From Selaginella moellendorffii (taxonomy: Eukaryota; Streptophyta; Lycopodiopsida; Selaginellales; Selaginellaceae): a DNA stretch of 64,000 nucleotides. The translations under genes and the position numbers were made by a program. Of the stretch, positions 35,847-46,474 are shown one piece after another (the first letter of the stretch is position 1; every line of letters begins with the position of its first letter). Below the pieces are notes generated by a model that searched no databases, was not told the origin of the DNA, and worked only from the letters and a program-made list of their open reading frames with translations. The stretch is from contig NW_003314315.1 of NCBI RefSeq assembly GCF_000143415.4, forward strand, positions 1,239,514 to 1,303,513. The letters are read 5' to 3'.

Positions 35847-37678
35847 ATGGAAGAAGCTCGTCTCCGCCATCACCACCATCGCGTCGCCCTCATGATCGTG
35901 CTAGTACTGTCAATCCACCACGCTCACTGCACCACTGTAGAGACGATTGTGTCTAGCGTCGTGAGCTATGGAGCCCGTGGAGATGGACGAACAGACGACA
36001 CAAAGGTTCTCTCTTTCATAGAATGTGACGCGCCACGAACTTATATTTTTGGGAGTTTTGCAACTGACAGGCTCTGCTAGATGCATGGAATGCTGCTTGT
36101 AGCGGTGGTGGAGCGAGCAGGCGGTATGGATCCAGCAGCTATGCGTCCATGGTTCTTGTCCCCGGCGGCCGAACTTTTGTGATCTCGCCGGTGCAGCTCA
36201 GAGGTCCTTGCAAATCACTCATCACCCTCCAAGTAAATCCTTGTCGATCTCAGTCGCTAGCAATTCCAACTTTGCTCGAGTTATATATCTATAGGTGGCT
36301 GGAAACTTGGTCGCAAGCACTAGATTTCTCACGAGCGATGAGACAACTCGCGATTGGATTGTGATTCGGAAAGTTTCGGGACTGACGATCCAGGGCGGGG
36401 GCGTTTTGGACGGGAGAGGAAAACAATGGTGGCCCAAATCATGCAAATTCGACTCGACCCAAGTAAGTTACATCACAACTTCTACTTTCCATTCATCACT
36501 CACCATCTTGACAAGTTCTTGCAACTTGATCGATCGCATTTGCACGGCGAACTCGCGGAAAATTTAAATGTGGCCACGCGCGCCAGCCCTGTCACAGAGC
36601 TCCTACGGTACCGTATAATAACCTCTCTTCCATGATCCAATTTATAACTTGGGTGCTATGTACGTGTGTACAAACAGTCGCTCGTCCTTCACGACTCGGA
36701 GAGGGTCCTTGTCGACGGCTTGACCCTTGTCAACAGCCAACAGATCCATTTCAGTATATTTCACAGCAGCAACGTGACCGCCACCAATTTGATCGTGTCT
36801 GCCGCAAGAAAGAGCCCTAACACCGATGGAGTTCACGTCCAGGGCTCCAAGTTCGTCAACCTTGGCACCATCACCATAGACACAGGCATGCCAGCAAGCT
36901 TATCTTTCTTTCTTTCTTTCCCTTTCTCACTTTGTTTGCTTTGCTTGATGCTACGAATTATATCCAGGGGACGATTGCATCTCCATTGGAGCCAACACAT
37001 CTCACGTCTCCATGCGTGACATTACGTGTGGAGCCGGACATGGAATCAGGTACAATTTCGATCGATGATTTTGCGCAAGATTTCAATTGTGATGTGATTG
37101 AAGCATCGGAAGCTTGGGAAATTACAAGAGTGCGGCATTTGTGTCCAACATCTCACTGGACGGGGCCCTCCTCGCCAATACAACCAATGGCCTCCGGATT
37201 AAGACATGGCCGGCAAGTGTATAGCATAGCTCAATTACGTGGACATTTACGTAGCCTCCATGCAGGGTGGCGCTGGCCTCGCTACAGGCATTAGCTTTCG
37301 AAATGTGCAGATGGACAACGTCAAGAACCCTATAATCATTGACCAGTTCTACTGCGACATGGAATCATCTCCACAGGGATGCGTGAGTACTCGACTTTAG
37401 AAAGTCTCGCCGAAATTTTTTTTATCTTCTTCGTTTGGTCGCAGGGAGAGGATCATGGAAGCGGCGTGGAGGTGCGAGACGTGGTGTATGAAAACATCAG
37501 TGGGAGCTCTGCCACCCCGGTGGGGGTCAAGCTCAACTGTAACCATCCTTGCACAGAGATCGTCATGAGCAATATCCGGCTGATTCAAACGAGAGATGGC
37601 TCGCCCTGCACTGCCGAGTGTAGTCACGTCTATGGAAGGGCCTACAATGCCACACCTCCTCCCTGCTTGCTTGTTTGA
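35847..37678 (+). CDS. Polygalacturonase (GH28 pectinase)
   Basis: Eight exons (35847-36005, 36071-36232, 36295-36462, 36678-36885, 36968-37049, 37113-37212, 37266-37382, 37445-37678) give 409 aa. A signal peptide ([15 protein letters not shown]) predicts secretion to the cell wall, where the enzyme hydrolyses homogalacturonan. All four GH28 motifs are present: [24 protein letters not shown] and LRIKTWP, so the catalytic Asp residues and the Arg-Ile-Lys substrate site are intact. Introns after exons 4 and 6 begin with GC rather than GT (GCATGC, GCAAGT). Intron 3 is about 215 bp, long for this window; a small exon inside it is possible, since the usual RPT-like residues before [10 protein letters not shown] are missing. 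Confidence 0.9.
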
Positions 37679-37762
37679 GTATGATCAATCTTGGTGGAGC
37701 TCATTAAAACTCTTGTGCTCATTATATGAAACGTGAAAGGATCGGGTCTTGCCCCGTGAATC

Positions 37763-40678
37763 TTATGACCCGCATCGACGGTCATCGTTCGAAATGCCCG
37801 AAGAGAAAATACCAAACTTGGCTGCCATGGTTTGCAAAACGAATGATTGCTCCTTCCACAAGCCTGAGCTGCCATAGAGCTTGACCATGAGCATGTAACC
37901 AGCCGAGTCCCTGGAGCCAATGTCCGACTCCACGAAGCGATCAAACACGGCCTTTCCCACCGCCACATTGTTCCACTTGCAACAGGCGGCCAGCAGCGTC
38001 GACCATGTCACTCCACTGGCGGTGAAAGGCATGCTGTCCACCAGCACCATTGCCTCCTCCAGACGGTTGGCTCGTCCCAGCGTGTCGATCATGCAGTGGT
38101 AGTGCTCAGCAACGGGCCCCACTGTGCTTTCACCGCCGGCACCGCGTACCAGCGCCTCGAAGTGTGACTTGGCCATCTCAACCAGTCCCGTGTGGCTGCA
38201 CGCCGAGAGGATGGAGACGAGAGTGATAGCGTCGGGTTTCAAGCCTTCGTCTTTCATACTCTGGAGAGCACCAAGAACTCGATCGCTCTCTCCTCGAGCA
38301 CAGTAGCCTGTCATGAGTGCGTTCCAAGTGATGACACAGAACGACTGCTGCGTGCTGTCGAAAACTTGCTGCGCGTCCAACGCAAGCCCGGACTTTGCAT
38401 AGGCGTCCACCATGCAAGAGACGAGCACCGCGTCACCGATGTCAAGCAGACCATCTCTGCACAGCACGGCATGGATGGACTTGGCTAAGGTGGCCGCGCT
38501 GCAAGCACTGCACGCCTTGAGAGCAGCGGCATAAGTCCGTGCGTCACACACCTCCCGGTGATGATGCTGCAAGTGTGCAAACAGTCCGAGAGCCACCTCG
38601 CTCTCCCCGTTGCCAGCGTAGCCCAGTAGCAGCGAGTTCCAAGACACGATGCTGGAGCACAGCATTGTGTCAAACACCCTGCGAGCGTCCACAAGGCTCC
38701 CACACTTTGCGTACATATCCAGAACGCTGTTTGCCACCTCGTATCCACGCCTGGAAGCTCCGCAATGCAGTTCCATCCCTTTCTCCAGCGACCTCAGCTT
38801 CACACTCGTCCCGTCCTCAATCTGCGTCGCTTCTTCTCCGGATGAAAGGCTCGCGCAGGCTTTGAGAGCTGCCGTGTATGTTACATGGTCTGGTGTTCCA
38901 GCGGCAGCAAACACCTCCAAGGCCAGTTTTTCCTCCCCGTTTTCGGCATAAGCTTGAACTAGAGAGTTCCACGACACCATACTGTGTCTTGGCATGCTGT
39001 CGAAGACCATACGGCTGTCCAGAATGCTTCCACACTTTGCATACAGATCCACCAGAGCGTTTGCAACAAATGTGTCACCGTCACAGCCAAATCTTCGAGC
39101 CCGAGTATGAATAGCCATGCCTCTCTCGAGAACTTCCAGCTTGGAAAGTTTGGATCCGGCTGCCAGGCTCGAGCAGGCTTTCAGAGCCGCAACAAACATT
39201 GGAGGATCTGGCGTAATATGGTTCTCCGATTCAGCCAGGAGGTCTAGAGCCGCCTCCGCTTTCCGGCTCTCGACATATCCCAGAAGGAGCACTGTCCACG
39301 AGATAGCATCCCGGCGTTTCATCTTCTCGAACACCCTCACCGCGTCCTCGACGCTCCCACACTTGCAATAAGTATCCAGCAGAGAGTTCGCCACGAAAGG
39401 CTCCCGATCACAGCCGCAGCTTGCAGCTTTCCTGTGGACTGAACTGGCTCTCTGCAAGCACCCTGACTTGACCATCCTGCCATCGACTAGCGCTCCCTTT
39501 TCAGTAGCTGCTAAGCTCGAGCATGCCTTGAAAGCAGCAACAAAAGTTCTTGCATCTGGTGTATATCCCCTGTGTTGCATGGCCTCAAAGACCTCCAAGG
39601 CAACCTCTTCCTGGCCATCTTCTACGTATCCCAATATCATGACGTTCCAAGACACCACAGTCGGGCAACTCATTCTGTCAAAGACCTTCCTGGCCTCGGT
39701 GACACTTCCACACTTTGAGTACATGTCGATCAAGCTGCTTGTCACGTAAGGATCGGTGTCTAGTCCCTGGCTTGCCGTCTGCGAGTGGATGGCCATTCCC
39801 AGCTGCAAGGACTTCCATTTTACGAGCTTCCTATCGTTGAGAGAGTCCAGAAAGCTGACAGTGCCTTCCTCTTCCCCAGCAATGCTGCCACAAGCCTGGA
39901 GCGCTGCCACGAACGCTCGAGCGTCCGGAACACACGAGCCTTGGGTTTGCATGCACGAGAAAAGCTCCAGAGCAAGCTCGCCGTCTCCATTGTCGATATG
40001 GCCCAGGATCAAAGCTGTCCACGACACCAAGTCGTGGTTCTTCATCCGGTCGAACACCCTGCGAGCGTCCGCCATGCTTCCACACCTGCCATACAAATCC
40101 ATGAGTGAGCTCGCCACGAAAACATCCAACTCACAAGTTCCTTTGGCGCTAGAGTGGAGAGCCATGGCATCGTCCAATCCCCGGAGTTTGATGCCTAGAC
40201 TATCTCGAGTTTCCTTCGCTGCTCGCAAAGTGATGGCCTTGACCGCTGCCAGCAACGTCCTCGCATCTGGAGTAGCACCTTGTGATCGCATGAAATCGAA
40301 GAGCTGGAGAGCTTTCTCTTCTTCCCCATTCTCCACGTAGCCCAGCATCAAAACATTCCAGGCGACCACCACATTGGCAGAACCGTGTGCCAGTCTCATG
40401 CTGTGGAAGGCATCGCGCGCAGCAGCCAGGCTTCCACACCGAACATACATCTTGACGAGAATGCCGGAGAAGTAAATGCTGCTGCTCCATGCCTCACACT
40501 GGCTCGCATCGGCGTGGATCTTACTCCCCAAATCCACGTCTCTGGAATCGCCAGCCGCTTCCAGCGCCGCCAATGCGATGCCTAGGCTATTCACATTACC
40601 GGTGCTGCTGTGCTCTGGCAATCGACGCTTCAGGCAGCCCGCGATCCAGAAGCGCCGCGCAACCGGGGATCCACGCAT
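37763..40678 (-). CDS. Large PPR protein, PLS class, intronless
   Basis: Single exon, 971 aa, ATG at 40678. Tandem P, L and S motifs run through the protein (ILVKMYVRCGSLAAARDAF; ASSLMDLYGRCGSMADARRV; SSLIDMYSKCGSVTEARKVF; NALVDLYAKCGSILDSRMVF). The end is an incomplete E-type region (GVTWSTLLAACCKWNNVAVG, then YMLMVKLYGSSGLWKEQSF); no DYW domain follows. PLS-class proteins usually specify C-to-U editing or other RNA sites in organelles. Editing would need a DYW partner in trans. The basic N-terminus (RRFWIAGCLKRRLPEH) could be a mitochondrial presequence. Several L motifs hold a 10-20 residue insertion before GMAIH-type helices. It converges on the polygalacturonase. Confidence 0.92.
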   Translation of the reverse strand: MRGSPVARRFWIAGCLKRRLPEHSSTGNVNSLGIALAALEAAGDSRDVDLGSKIHADASQCEAWSSSIYFSGILVKMYVRCGSLAAARDAFHSMRLAHGSANVVVAWNVLMLGYVENGEEEKALQLFDFMRSQGATPDARTLLAAVKAITLRAAKETRDSLGIKLRGLDDAMALHSSAKGTCELDVFVASSLMDLYGRCGSMADARRVFDRMKNHDLVSWTALILGHIDNGDGELALELFSCMQTQGSCVPDARAFVAALQACGSIAGEEEGTVSFLDSLNDRKLVKWKSLQLGMAIHSQTASQGLDTDPYVTSSLIDMYSKCGSVTEARKVFDRMSCPTVVSWNVMILGYVEDGQEEVALEVFEAMQHRGYTPDARTFVAAFKACSSLAATEKGALVDGRMVKSGCLQRASSVHRKAASCGCDREPFVANSLLDTYCKCGSVEDAVRVFEKMKRRDAISWTVLLLGYVESRKAEAALDLLAESENHITPDPPMFVAALKACSSLAAGSKLSKLEVLERGMAIHTRARRFGCDGDTFVANALVDLYAKCGSILDSRMVFDSMPRHSMVSWNSLVQAYAENGEEKLALEVFAAAGTPDHVTYTAALKACASLSSGEEATQIEDGTSVKLRSLEKGMELHCGASRRGYEVANSVLDMYAKCGSLVDARRVFDTMLCSSIVSWNSLLLGYAGNGESEVALGLFAHLQHHHREVCDARTYAAALKACSACSAATLAKSIHAVLCRDGLLDIGDAVLVSCMVDAYAKSGLALDAQQVFDSTQQSFCVITWNALMTGYCARGESDRVLGALQSMKDEGLKPDAITLVSILSACSHTGLVEMAKSHFEALVRGAGGESTVGPVAEHYHCMIDTLGRANRLEEAMVLVDSMPFTASGVTWSTLLAACCKWNNVAVGKAVFDRFVESDIGSRDSAGYMLMVKLYGSSGLWKEQSFVLQTMAAKFGIFSSGISNDDRRCGS

Positions 40679-41604
40679 TCATTTTTTCTTTTAGGGTTCT
40701 TGGAAGACCACTTCCTTTATTATAACCAAAGCAAAATCCAGCAAGAATGTGCACTATAGCGTTTGTTCAATTTTTCCGCGACAAGAATAGGCCACAATGG
40801 TAGTAGCGAACTGCTCTTTTGCAACCTCTGGGAACAAGTAGATGAACGATTGCCAAGACAAATTCGTTTCTCCTTCAAGTCTTCGCTCTGGAGGCTGAAA
40901 ATGAAACGACGGGAGTAAGCCCATGCATTGTCTGTCCTTTTTGTTTTACGAATGCCGATCTGGCTCCTTAGCTACAATAGAAAATGCAAAGCTCTCCTTC
41001 GTGAGAGCATTCACTCTTCATTACCGCCACTGCCTTCACTATGCAATTTCGCAGTTTGTTGTTTCCAACATAGCTAAACATCATCTCTGCACACTTCTGA
41101 CTTTCATCCTCTAACTTCCTCATCCCTGAAGTGGAATTCAGAGACATATCGACCAAGCGTTTCACTGGGTCCCTGGATGAACCTGAAAAAGCAAGTTTAA
41201 CCGTGGATCCTGTCAATATAACACAAAACTCTGCTGGAGATTGTGATCCAGTCGAGCAAAAATATCGTTTCCATGCCTCAAGCACCTGTGAACAATATGG
41301 CAAGCGATGAACAATGGTTCCTGCACTCCTGGACAACGTTCCTTTCTCCTTCACCCACAGCTCAACAACTTCGTTTGAGTGCCGAAACATTTTCAGGCAT
41401 CTTCTTCAGTAATGCTTCTTTTACCACATTCCCACTTCTGACAGTAATATTGTAGTAGCAGCATTAGACCTGTGTTTAGGGTGAACAGCTATGTTGCAAA
41501 GAGTTGCTTTATTTGCTTTACTACTGGTCCCGCCAAAGAATGCCATGACGGGGTCGCGGCCGGGTTGAAAATCTTTGCCTCGGGGAAAAGAGTCCTGGGC
41601 GCAA
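40679..41604 (-). other. Unresolved locus between PPR and kinesin genes
   Basis: About 925 bp. On the minus strand several pieces look protein-like but do not join into one convincing frame: an ATG frame from 41550 (MAFFGGTSSKANKATLCNIA), a piece around 41400-41250 (SAGTIVHRLPYCSQVLEAWK), one near 41190 (SETLGRYVSEFHFRDEE), and one near 40890-40770 (SFIYLFPEVAKEQFATTIVA) ending in a stop. Candidate splice sites exist, but some implied introns are only about 32 bp. It could be a small unrecognised gene, or a pseudogene. I recognise no family. Confidence 0.3.
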
Positions 41605-43876
41605 ATGCAGGCTGTGACTGTGCTTGTGCACATCCGGCCCTTGATCGGAGAGGAGCGATCGCAAGGAAACGATTGCGTGTCTGTTGTTCCTGGAGAGCCG
41701 CAGGTAAAATCTTCTTTAGGAAGTTTCGATCGATGTCTTTCTTTGTTTGATCAGGTCCTTGCTGGGGAGCATCGTTTCACGTTTGATCGAGTCTATGGAG
41801 GCGGTGGAACTGCGCCGCCGTTTATCTTCGATCAATGCGTTCTACCGCTCGTGGAGGGATTGTTCCAAGGTTACAACGCCACCGTCTTTGCCTATGGTCA
41901 GGTGAGTGCTCCTTTCTTCTTCTTTTGTGAGCTCGTTTTTCTTTGTGTTTTTCTCTAGACTGGATCTGGAAAGACATATACAATGGGGACAGGATACGGC
42001 AGCAAGGAGGGCGTTATCCCTCGAGTCATGGACACGCTCTTCCAGAAGATCGACGCTTTGAAGCACAAGGCGGACTTTCAAGTCCGGGTTTCTTTTATCG
42101 AGGTGAGGTGATTGCTGTTTTCTCTTTCCGACATTCTTCAGTTTTTCAAAGAACAGATTTTCAAGGAGAACGTGAGAGACCTCCTCTCTTCAAGCTCTTC
42201 TGAGTCTCATATAAAGATTCGAGGGACTGGGAGTGCAGGTGTTTTTCTCACTGGCGTCACCGAAGTGGACGTGAAAAGCTCGCAGGAAATGACTGCTTGC
42301 TTGGACAAAGGCTCGCGGTGTCGAGCGACAGGCAGCACAAGCATGAACTTGCATTCAAGGTCTCGTTGGTGCAAATGACCGTAGAATGTTTCTCATAACA
42401 CCTCACGCTGTGCATGCGCAGCCGATCCCATGCGATTTTCACCTTAAACGTCGAGCAGCGTCCCAAACTGAGTGGTGATGCGTCACGAGCTACAGTCGAT
42501 ATTCTCCGTGCGAAGTTCCACCTGGTCGATCTTGCCGGCTCCGAGCGAGTAAAGAAAACAAGAGCTGACGGGGATCGTTTCAGTGAAGGTAAACGTTCTT
42601 TCTTCGCATAACACAAATCAAGTTTGATGTGATGCAGGTGTGCATATAAACCGTGGCCTTTTGGCGCTTGGCAACGTGATCAGTGCTTTAGGAGCTGACA
42701 AGAAACGAGGCCATGTCCCGTACAGGGATAGCAAACTTACACGCCTCCTACAGGTAAGATTTGAGAAGCATGACGTGACGTTGTGGTGATCGATTGTTTT
42801 TGGATGCAGGATTCACTGGGTGGGAACACCCACACTACCATGATAGGTGAGTGAGTGGAACCTCACTTTTTCGTTCTCCTTACTCGATGTTTAGCTTGCA
42901 TTAGTCCGGCCGCTTCAAATGCGGAGGAAACTCTGAACACGTTGAAGTATGCCAATCGTGCACGCAACATCCAGAACAAGCCGGTGGTATGTCTTCTCAT
43001 GTTGTATATTACATCTTCTATCCACTCCTGACGTTTTTACTGTGACAGGTTAATCGTGTAGTTGCTGAGATCCAAAAAATGCGACAAGAAGTAGAGCTGT
43101 TAAAAGGAGCAAATCAGGTAATGTCTTTTTTGGTTTCTTTGGCTGCTGACCGAGTGTGGCGTTGCTGCAAACTTAGGCTCTTGAGCGAAAGGTTGACCTC
43201 CAAGCAAAGGAGCTGGACTTTCAGGCAATGGAGCTGGACGAGGCAGCAAAGCGAGAAAATGTAAGCTTTTTCCTCATAGTGGTGTAACTCTTGACAAACT
43301 AATTTGTGTTTAGATTCTGGAGAAGAAGTTAAGCTTTCTAGAGCAAGAGCTACAAGACGTCAAGGAAAGCAAAGCATTCCACGTGCCAGAGAATCAGCAG
43401 AGTGTAAGTCGTCTTTGTATCTCTGCCAACTTTGAAGGTGATTTTTGGTATTGTAGGCTGGTCAAGAAGTGGTGGAAGTGATCGTGAAGTGGGAATCAAA
43501 CGGAGAGCTTATTGCCATCATCAGTATTGGAAAGAGAGCCAAACTTTCGGAGCTACGAGCCCAGGTCACTCCAAGAGTTCCTCGTGTGAAGCGGGGTTTT
43601 ACTTTCATTTTGTGTGAGGGACCTGTCGGCCAAGATCTGGAAGATCAAATCCGTGTGGTATCGTTCAAGAACGACACTGGCGCTTTCGTTGTGGTGGTTC
43701 GTCCCCCAGCAACGCGAGGTTTTGCAAGCTTGAAACGAACCCCGCTCGTAGAAGTGACCAAGAATGACGAGCCGGTGAAGCTTGTGAAGACGAGCGCTCC
43801 GAGAAGAGAGAAAATCTCGCTGGCCCAGAGAGCCAAGATGAGCGTCGTTGATGATATACTAGCTAAGCTTCACTAG
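41605..43876 (+). CDS. Short kinesin-4-like motor with unusual C-terminal domain
   Basis: Twelve exons join in phase to 555 aa (exon starts 41605, 41755, 41959, 42157, 42422, 42638, 42810, 42895, 43049, 43177, 43314, 43457). The N-terminal motor domain (about 1-320) has [16 protein letters not shown] (P-loop), [10 protein letters not shown] (switch I), [10 protein letters not shown] (switch II) and [35 protein letters not shown] is the neck typical of kinesin-4 (KIF4/FRA1) motors. A short coiled coil (about 330-415) follows. The last 140 residues begin [20 protein letters not shown], look globular and beta-rich, and do not resemble the long tail of FRA1-type kinesins. ATG 41605 is preferred; the longer frame begins with TTG. 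The next gene starts 15 bp after the stop. Confidence 0.88.
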
Positions 43877-43891
43877 GTGATTATAACTTTG

Positions 43892-46474
43892 ATGTTCTGT
43901 CATGCTCCAAGTGGACTACTGGTCACTGCAGATCTCGAAGATCATCTTCGCATTTCAAGTCCAACCACAGGCTCAAAGGATTGGTATGCGTCTCGGCTGA
44001 GAAGTTGTCACGGGTTAGATGAAGGTAGAAGCATCCATGCTAGCATTCGTTCCAGCGGCCATGGTGGAAGCCGTTTCCTGGGGAATCTCCTGGTCCAGAT
44101 GTATGGTAAGCACGGTAACTTCGATCTCGCGCTTGAAACGTTCAGCCACATTCAAGAGCCAAACGTTTTCTCTTGGACCATCTTGATTGCAGCATTTGCC
44201 CGGAATGGCCATTACCATCGGGCATTTGAGCTCCTGTGTAGAATGCAAAACGAGGGAGTGACATTCAATGCGGTGACAATCTCGAGCGTGTTGACGGCTT
44301 GCAGGGACATCAAACAGGCTCGAGAACTGGAAAGGCTGGCGGCAGTGGCTGGTTTTGGGGGCGAGGAGAGGATACTTCGCAGCCTCATCCATGCGTATGG
44401 AGAATGTGGTAGTGTGGACGATGCTCGGGAGGTTTTTGACGCCATGGAAGCCGCTGGAGACCTTGTCTCTTGCACGGCTTTGATGGGAGCGTATGCTCGA
44501 AACGGGTATAGTGTGGAAGCTCTGAGGCTGTTCCAAAAGATGAGCTTGGAAGGCGTCAAGCTCGACAAGATCAGCTTTGTGAGCGTCATAAACGCATGCG
44601 CTTGTGCTAGAGACTTGCGGCGAGGTAAGCTCTGTCACGAGCTCTTGAGACAATCTGGTTTGGACACTGACTTGACTTTGCAGAACACTCTCCTGAGCAT
44701 GTATGGGAAGTGTGGAATGCTCAACGAGCTGCACGAGATGTTCTGCATTATAGAAGCTCCAGACGCTGTCTCCTACAACTCGATCATCTCAGCTCTTGCT
44801 CATAACTCCCAGCCTAGGCAAGCTCTCTTTTTCTTTCGGTGCATGCTGCTTGACGGCAGTCTACCAAGTCTAGTCACATTCATCTCTGTCGCTCACGCTT
44901 GCGGGTGCATAGGTGATTCTAGGCCAGCTGCAGTTATCTGTTCGCTGATTCGAGACTGTTGCGGAGTCACCACCAGCGATTCGGTTTTGAGATCGGCTAT
45001 AGTTGCAATGCATGGAAGGTGTGGGGACGTGGAAGCAGCAAGGGAGGCTTATGAATCTTACGCAAAGGACGAGCTAGGCTGCACGTCAATGTTTGCTGCG
45101 TACGTTCAAAACCACAAATTTGGTCGAGCTCTGGGCTTGTTCCGACGCATGCAGCTCGAAGGCATTAAGCCCAACAAGGTAACCTTTCTCAGCGCTCTCG
45201 ATGCATGCAGCAACACTGGAGATGCTTCTCAAGCTAAAACTGTCCATGGTTGTGTTGTTGACGCAGGATACGAGACGGACCACGAGATTGGGAACGCGAG
45301 AATCAGCATGTACGGGAAATGTGGGAGTTTGGAGCAAGCCAGAAAACTCTTCGACATGAAAACGTACAAGGACGTGCTCACTTGGACAGGAATGGCGGGA
45401 GCTTATGCACGTAACAAGGAAGAAACTCAAGGTCTGAAGCTCTTTAAGGAGATGCAACTCAACGGGATCAAGCCGAACAAGGTAGCGTTTGTGGTGGCAT
45501 TGGATGCCTGTGCTAACTCGGGCAGCAGCTTCGTTCTGTCGCAAGGGAGGAGACTTCACGAACAGGTTAGCGAGAGCGGGCTTGAAAGGGACACTGCAGT
45601 GGGAAACTGCCTTATAAACATGTACGTCAGCTGCGGGAGCTTGAAAGACGCAAGGACGCAGCTAGAAAAGATGGAGAACCAGAAGAACTTGACTTCGTGG
45701 AACACGATGGTGTGTGGACTCGCCAGGAGCAGCGGGCACGAGGAGCAGGCTCTGGACCTGATTTCCCTCATGGACTTGGAGGGAGTAGCACCCGATGTCA
45801 TCACCTTTTCCAGCGCTCTCGAGGCTTGTGCTAGCACGGCAGCTCTAGCTCGCGGCCAGATGATCCATGCTCGGATTGTCGAGAGTGGTGATGCGCTCGA
45901 TCTTCACACGAATTTGGTTCTGGGGACTTGCCTCGTCAACTTATACGGCAAGTGCGGCAGTCCAGGGAGAGCAAGACAGGTGTTTGAGGAAATTCGTAGT
46001 AGCGGCGACACCGTCTTGTGGAATGCAATGATCGGAGCTTATACTCGGCACGGGCGTGTCGGGGAGGCAGTGGAACTGTTCCAGGCTTTAGTTGTCGAGG
46101 GCGTTGCTCCAGACAAGGTGACCTTCGTCTCCATCCTGGCTGGCTTTTGCCATGGCTGCCATCAGCAGGAGGAAGCTGCGGCCGCGGAGCATTTTCTTCT
46201 TATGAACGAGTTCATGGTTAAGCCGGGAGCCGAGCACTTCACTTGCTTGATCGATCTTTTGGCGAGGAAAGGGCGGCTTCTTGAGGCCGAGGAACTGCTC
46301 AAGGCAATGCCGTTTCAACCCCAAGGAATCAACCTGGTGTCGCTCTTGGCCGCGTGCAAGCGCTACCAGGAGGTCGAACGAGCCGAGTCGACAGCCGAGT
46401 TTATCATGAAGCTTGATCCAACGCAAGCACCGGCTTACGTGCTCTTGTCCGATGTGTATGCTGCTGCTGCCTAG
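43892..46474 (+). CDS. PPR protein, PLS class, intronless, truncated after first E-type motif
   Basis: The continuous frame gives about 860 aa from ATG 43892. The array begins with GRSIHASIRSSGHGGSRFLG, NLLVQMYGKHG and continues with canonical repeats (NVFSWTILIAAFARNGHYHR; TALMGAYARNGYSVEALRLF; NTLLSMYGKCGMLNELHEMF; CLVNLYGKCGSPGRARQVFE). The C-terminus reads LIDLLARKGRLLEAEELLKA, then APAYVLLSDVYAAAA and stops, where most PLS proteins continue with the rest of the E/E+ or DYW region. The likely role is RNA binding in an organelle. No clear targeting peptide is visible. The start is 15 bp beyond the kinesin stop, so the promoter must lie inside the kinesin gene or the two are co-transcribed. 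Confidence 0.9.
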   Translation: MFCHAPSGLLVTADLEDHLRISSPTTGSKDWYASRLRSCHGLDEGRSIHASIRSSGHGGSRFLGNLLVQMYGKHGNFDLALETFSHIQEPNVFSWTILIAAFARNGHYHRAFELLCRMQNEGVTFNAVTISSVLTACRDIKQARELERLAAVAGFGGEERILRSLIHAYGECGSVDDAREVFDAMEAAGDLVSCTALMGAYARNGYSVEALRLFQKMSLEGVKLDKISFVSVINACACARDLRRGKLCHELLRQSGLDTDLTLQNTLLSMYGKCGMLNELHEMFCIIEAPDAVSYNSIISALAHNSQPRQALFFFRCMLLDGSLPSLVTFISVAHACGCIGDSRPAAVICSLIRDCCGVTTSDSVLRSAIVAMHGRCGDVEAAREAYESYAKDELGCTSMFAAYVQNHKFGRALGLFRRMQLEGIKPNKVTFLSALDACSNTGDASQAKTVHGCVVDAGYETDHEIGNARISMYGKCGSLEQARKLFDMKTYKDVLTWTGMAGAYARNKEETQGLKLFKEMQLNGIKPNKVAFVVALDACANSGSSFVLSQGRRLHEQVSESGLERDTAVGNCLINMYVSCGSLKDARTQLEKMENQKNLTSWNTMVCGLARSSGHEEQALDLISLMDLEGVAPDVITFSSALEACASTAALARGQMIHARIVESGDALDLHTNLVLGTCLVNLYGKCGSPGRARQVFEEIRSSGDTVLWNAMIGAYTRHGRVGEAVELFQALVVEGVAPDKVTFVSILAGFCHGCHQQEEAAAAEHFLLMNEFMVKPGAEHFTCLIDLLARKGRLLEAEELLKAMPFQPQGINLVSLLAACKRYQEVERAESTAEFIMKLDPTQAPAYVLLSDVYAAAA

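Noticed and set aside
44015-44734. 239-codon minus-strand frame within the PPR gene
   Set aside because: Antisense to well-formed PPR repeats.
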